Below the pieces are notes generated by a model that was not told where the DNA came from, made no database searches, and saw only the letters and a list, made by a program, of their open reading frames with translations. 64,000 nt of DNA from Microbacterium gorillae (GTDB taxonomy: Bacteria > Actinomycetota > Actinomycetes > Actinomycetales > Microbacteriaceae): positions 678,356 to 742,355 of the forward strand of contig NZ_LN648875.1 of the NCBI RefSeq assembly GCF_000826185.2, in the 5' to 3' direction. A program made the position numbers and the translations under genes. This document shows positions 61,252-64,000 of this stretch, in pieces (the first letter of the stretch is position 1; every line of letters begins with the position of its first letter).

Positions 61252-63213
61252 TCACCAGATTGTCACGCGCTCCGTCTCCGGAAGCCACAGGGCGTCGCCC
61301 TCACCCACGCCGAAAGCGTCGTAGAAGGCATCGATGTTCCGCACGATCTGGTTGCACCGGAACTCGTTCGGAGAATGCGGATCGATGGTCAGCAGTCGGA
61401 TCGCCTCGGCCTCACGCACCTTGAGCTGCCACACCTGTCCCCAGGACAGCAGCAGGCGCTGCAGGCCCGTGTACCCGTCGATCTCCGGCGCCTCGGCGCC
61501 ATCCAACGAGAGCTGATACGCCTGCAGCGCGATGCCGAGGCCCCCGAGATCGCCGATGTTCTCGCCGATGGTGAGCGCACCCTTGACGTGGTGACCGTCC
61601 AGCCCGACCGGCGTCAGCGCGTCGTACTGCGCGATCAGCGAGGACGTGCGCTCCTCGAAGGCCGCGCGGTCAGCGTCGGTCCACCAGTCCTGCAGACGGC
61701 CGTCTCCGTCGAACCGGCTGCCCTGGTCGTCGAAGCCGTGCCCGATCTCGTGACCGATCACGGCACCGATGCCGCCGTAGTTGGCGGCGTCGTCCCGGTC
61801 CACCTCGAAGAAGGGGTACTGCAGGATCGCCGCCGGGAAGACGATCTCGTTCATCAGCGGGTTGTAGTACGCGTTCACGGTCTGCGGCGTCATGTGCCAC
61901 TCGTCGCGGTCGATGGGCTTGCCCACCTTGGCGACCTCGCGGTCGTGCTCGAACACGGACGCGCGCAGCACGTTGCCCAGCACGTCATCGGGAGCGATCT
62001 CCAGCGCGTCGTAATCGCGCCACACCGTCGGGTAGCCGATCTTCGGCGTGAACTTGGACAGCTTGTCGAGGGCCTTCTCGCGCGTGGCGGGGCTCATCCA
62101 CTCCAGCTTCTCGATGCTGCGGCGGTAGGCCTCGATGAGGTTCGCGACCAGGACGTCCATCGCGTCCTTGGCGGCCGGCGGGAAGTGCCGGGCGACGTAC
62201 TCCTTGCCGATCGCTTCACCGAGCGCACCTTCGGTGAGGGAGATGCCGCGCTTCCAGCGCTCCCGGTTCTGGGGCACACCGGTGAGAGTGGTCCCGTAGA
62301 ACGCGAAGTTCTCGTCGACGAACGCGCCGGACAGGTAGGGCGCGGCGGCGTGCACGAGGCGCCAGCGCAGCCACGCCTTCCAGTCGTCCAGGCGCTCGGC
62401 GGTGATCAGCTGCGACAGCGATTCGGCGAAGCTCGGCTGGTAGACGACGACCTCGTTGAACGCGTCCGGGTTGGCCACGGCCACGGCGTCGCGCCAGGGC
62501 GTGAGGTCGAGCCCGGCGAGGTCGGTCAGCTCGTCCCAGGTCTTGAGGTTGTAGGTCGCCACGGCGTCCCGGCTGCGGACGTTGTCCCAGTGGTTCGCGG
62601 CCACATCGGTCTCCAGGGCGAAGACGCGGTCGGCCTGCGCGGCTGCGTCCGCGACGCCGGCCAGCTCCAGCAGCCGGGCGATGTGAGCGCGATACGCCTC
62701 GCGGATCTCCGCGAAGCTCTCCTCGCGGTAGTAGCTCTCATCCGGCAGCGAGATCCCGGACTGCACCAGGAACGGCACGTAGCGCTCCGGGTTGCCCGGG
62801 TCCGGCTCGACGAACAGTCCGAGGACGGACGCCACACCCTCGCGGTCGAGCTGGCCCAGCAGGGTCAGCAGCGAGGCGACGTCGGTGACGGCATCGACGC
62901 GGGCGAGCTGGTCGGCCAGCGGCGCGGCACCGGCGGCCTCGATGCCCTCCTCGTCCATGAAGCTGCTGTACAGGTCACCGATCTTGCGGGCGGTTCCCGT
63001 CGCGGCACTCCCCTGCGCCTCTTCCACGATCTCGCGGACATGCTTCTCGGCCTGTTCGGCCAGGAGCAGGAAGGAGCCCCAGCGCGCCTTGTCCGCGGGA
63101 ATCTCGGTGCGATCGAGCCACTCGCCATTGACGAACCGATAGAGGTCGTCCTGCGGGCGGATCGTGTCGCTGAAGTCGTTGATGGCCAGTCCGGAACGAA
63201 GGGCGTCACTCAT
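61252..63213 (-). CDS. M13-family (neprilysin-like) metalloendopeptidase
   Basis: 653 residues, full length. The zinc motif HEIGH is in IGAVIGHEIGHGFDDQGSRFDGDG (about 480-505), the second motif is ENIGDLGGLG with the Glu ligand and Asp, and NAYYNPLMNEIVFPAAILQ is the substrate-binding strand. The C-terminal ends W as in many PepO proteins. No signal peptide, so it acts in the cytoplasm on short peptides. ATG 63213 follows a weak GGTGGG site. Confidence 0.93.
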   Translation of the reverse strand: MSDALRSGLAINDFSDTIRPQDDLYRFVNGEWLDRTEIPADKARWGSFLLLAEQAEKHVREIVEEAQGSAATGTARKIGDLYSSFMDEEGIEAAGAAPLADQLARVDAVTDVASLLTLLGQLDREGVASVLGLFVEPDPGNPERYVPFLVQSGISLPDESYYREESFAEIREAYRAHIARLLELAGVADAAAQADRVFALETDVAANHWDNVRSRDAVATYNLKTWDELTDLAGLDLTPWRDAVAVANPDAFNEVVVYQPSFAESLSQLITAERLDDWKAWLRWRLVHAAAPYLSGAFVDENFAFYGTTLTGVPQNRERWKRGISLTEGALGEAIGKEYVARHFPPAAKDAMDVLVANLIEAYRRSIEKLEWMSPATREKALDKLSKFTPKIGYPTVWRDYDALEIAPDDVLGNVLRASVFEHDREVAKVGKPIDRDEWHMTPQTVNAYYNPLMNEIVFPAAILQYPFFEVDRDDAANYGGIGAVIGHEIGHGFDDQGSRFDGDGRLQDWWTDADRAAFEERTSSLIAQYDALTPVGLDGHHVKGALTIGENIGDLGGLGIALQAYQLSLDGAEAPEIDGYTGLQRLLLSWGQVWQLKVREAEAIRLLTIDPHSPNEFRCNQIVRNIDAFYDAFGVGEGDALWLPETERVTIW

Positions 63214-63281
63214 CCCACCACCATACGGCCTGCGGTGCATGGTTCACCCGCTCTTGCCGGAGACGGAGGAAAGACGGAGGC

Positions 63282-64000
63282 TCAGTGGCCGGGGCGACCG
63301 CCGACCAGGGCGTAGATCCCCGGGATCGCGGACGCGCACATCAGCACGATGCCCGGCACGACGGCGGTCGGCAGCAGCAGCACCCCGCCGACCAGCAGCG
63401 CGGCGAAGAACACGCCGCCGAGGATGCGCCGCGCGAAGGACTCCAGGTTGGCCACGCGGCGGTCCAGACGACCGAGGTCGACGCGCAGTTCTCCGCGATC
63501 GACCGTGTCCAGCAGCGCGTTCGCCCGGCGCGGCAGCCGCCAGAGGGCACCCGCGTTGGCCACCGCGTCATCGACGAAGTCCCTCAGCGCCGCGCCGCCC
63601 TGCGACCGCATCAGCTCGCCGGCGAACGGCTCGATCGCATCCCACACGTTGAACCGCGGATCCAGCGACGAGCACACGCCGCTGACGAGCGAGACCGCGC
63701 GAATGATCAGCAGGAAATCCTCCGGCAACTGGAACGGCGCCTCGCGCAGCAGCTCGGAGAACTCCCGACCGAACGCGTCCAGCTCCCGCTGGTCCACCTC
63801 GCGCAGCTGCGCGAAGCCCATGCCGCCGAACCGGTCGAACACGGCCGTCATGGCGCGTTCCAGCTCCCGCGTGTCCGCCGAGGGCAGCAGCACACCCAGA
63901 GAGTCCATCGCGGCCACGAGGCCGTGGCCGTCCCGCGCGGCCGCCGCGATCAGCAGACGACGCAGCCCCGCCTGCAACACCGGGCTGCTCTCCCCCGTCA
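63282..64000 (-). CDS. AarF/UbiB (ABC1)-family protein kinase-like, N-terminal part missing
   Basis: The frame is open to the right edge, so only the C-terminal 239 residues are visible. LGVLLPSADTRELERAMTAVFDRFGGMGFAQLREVDQRELDAFGREFSELLREAPFQLPEDFLLIIRAVSLVSGVCSSLDPRFNVWDAIEPFAGELM is the characteristic C-terminal helical region of actinobacterial UbiB-like proteins. Two C-terminal membrane helices follow (FFAALLVGGVLLLPTAVV; GIVLMCASAIPGIYALVG). The kinase-like core lies outside the window. Predicted isoprenoid-lipid related ATPase role. Confidence 0.8.
   Translation of the reverse strand, partial: TGESSPVLQAGLRRLLIAAAARDGHGLVAAMDSLGVLLPSADTRELERAMTAVFDRFGGMGFAQLREVDQRELDAFGREFSELLREAPFQLPEDFLLIIRAVSLVSGVCSSLDPRFNVWDAIEPFAGELMRSQGGAALRDFVDDAVANAGALWRLPRRANALLDTVDRGELRVDLGRLDRRVANLESFARRILGGVFFAALLVGGVLLLPTAVVPGIVLMCASAIPGIYALVGGRPGH

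Noticed and set aside
1..64000. Search for tRNA, rRNA and CRISPR arrays
   Set aside because: No T-loop plus acceptor-stem pattern, rRNA segment or short direct-repeat array was recognised by eye; a tRNA scan would be needed to exclude a missed tRNA.

Overview
The window is GC-rich actinobacterial DNA, most likely from the Microbacteriaceae (Microbacterium-like). Four things point there: strongly biased third codon positions, F420 metabolism genes, the gram-positive type HemY, and many leaderless promoters in which a TAnnnT box lies 6-7 nt before the start codon. The taxon is an inference from gene content, not a computed placement. I saw no rRNA, tRNA or CRISPR array.

Layout. 1-6.9 kb: a serine hydrolase running off the left edge, a heterodimeric ABC exporter with a clear promoter, a candidate 6C-type small RNA, a DnaJ-NERD protein and an acyl-CoA hydrolase. 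7.0-10.9 kb: an ABC-2 ATPase with a very long low-complexity tail and its permease. 11-20 kb: F420 genes (fgd, cofC, cofD) and haem genes (hemD, hemY), with a FUSC membrane protein and a small envelope operon between them. 20-30.3 kb: two PadR-controlled membrane loci, putA with a divergent LysR gene, and a TetR gene with a duplicated operator. 30.8-43 kb: isochorismatase-like hydrolase, NCS1 permease, MFS exporter, M18 peptidase, TPR protein, luxS, a CAP-domain protein, a methyltransferase, and a five-gene operon (SRPBCC, ArsR, ADP-ribosylglycohydrolase, PfkB kinase, unknown). 43-46.6 kb: an EamA transporter, then a DUF222-HNH gene enclosed by long imperfect inverted repeats. 46.6-57.2 kb: glyS, a lipoprotein, and an 8.6-kb gene for an LPXTG-anchored repeat protein with about 13 calcium-loop-like motifs and a structured leader. 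57.4-64 kb: an FMN-dependent alpha-hydroxy-acid enzyme, a GPP34 protein, a beta-lactamase-fold protein lacking key residues, an M13 peptidase and a truncated AarF/UbiB-like gene.

Three places look like assembly errors rather than biology. At about 8.08-8.56 kb a segment is duplicated with an Illumina Nextera adapter between the copies, and this creates a false frameshift in the ABC ATPase gene. At about 30.33-30.99 kb and 58.71-59.14 kb, segments of 333 and 216 bp are duplicated, with one copy in each case degraded toward G/C runs. Gene calls across these places should be made only after the duplications are collapsed.

The strongest biological leads are the inverted-repeat DUF222-HNH element, the 6C-like RNA, the disordered tail of the ABC ATPase, and the giant surface protein with its RNA leader.
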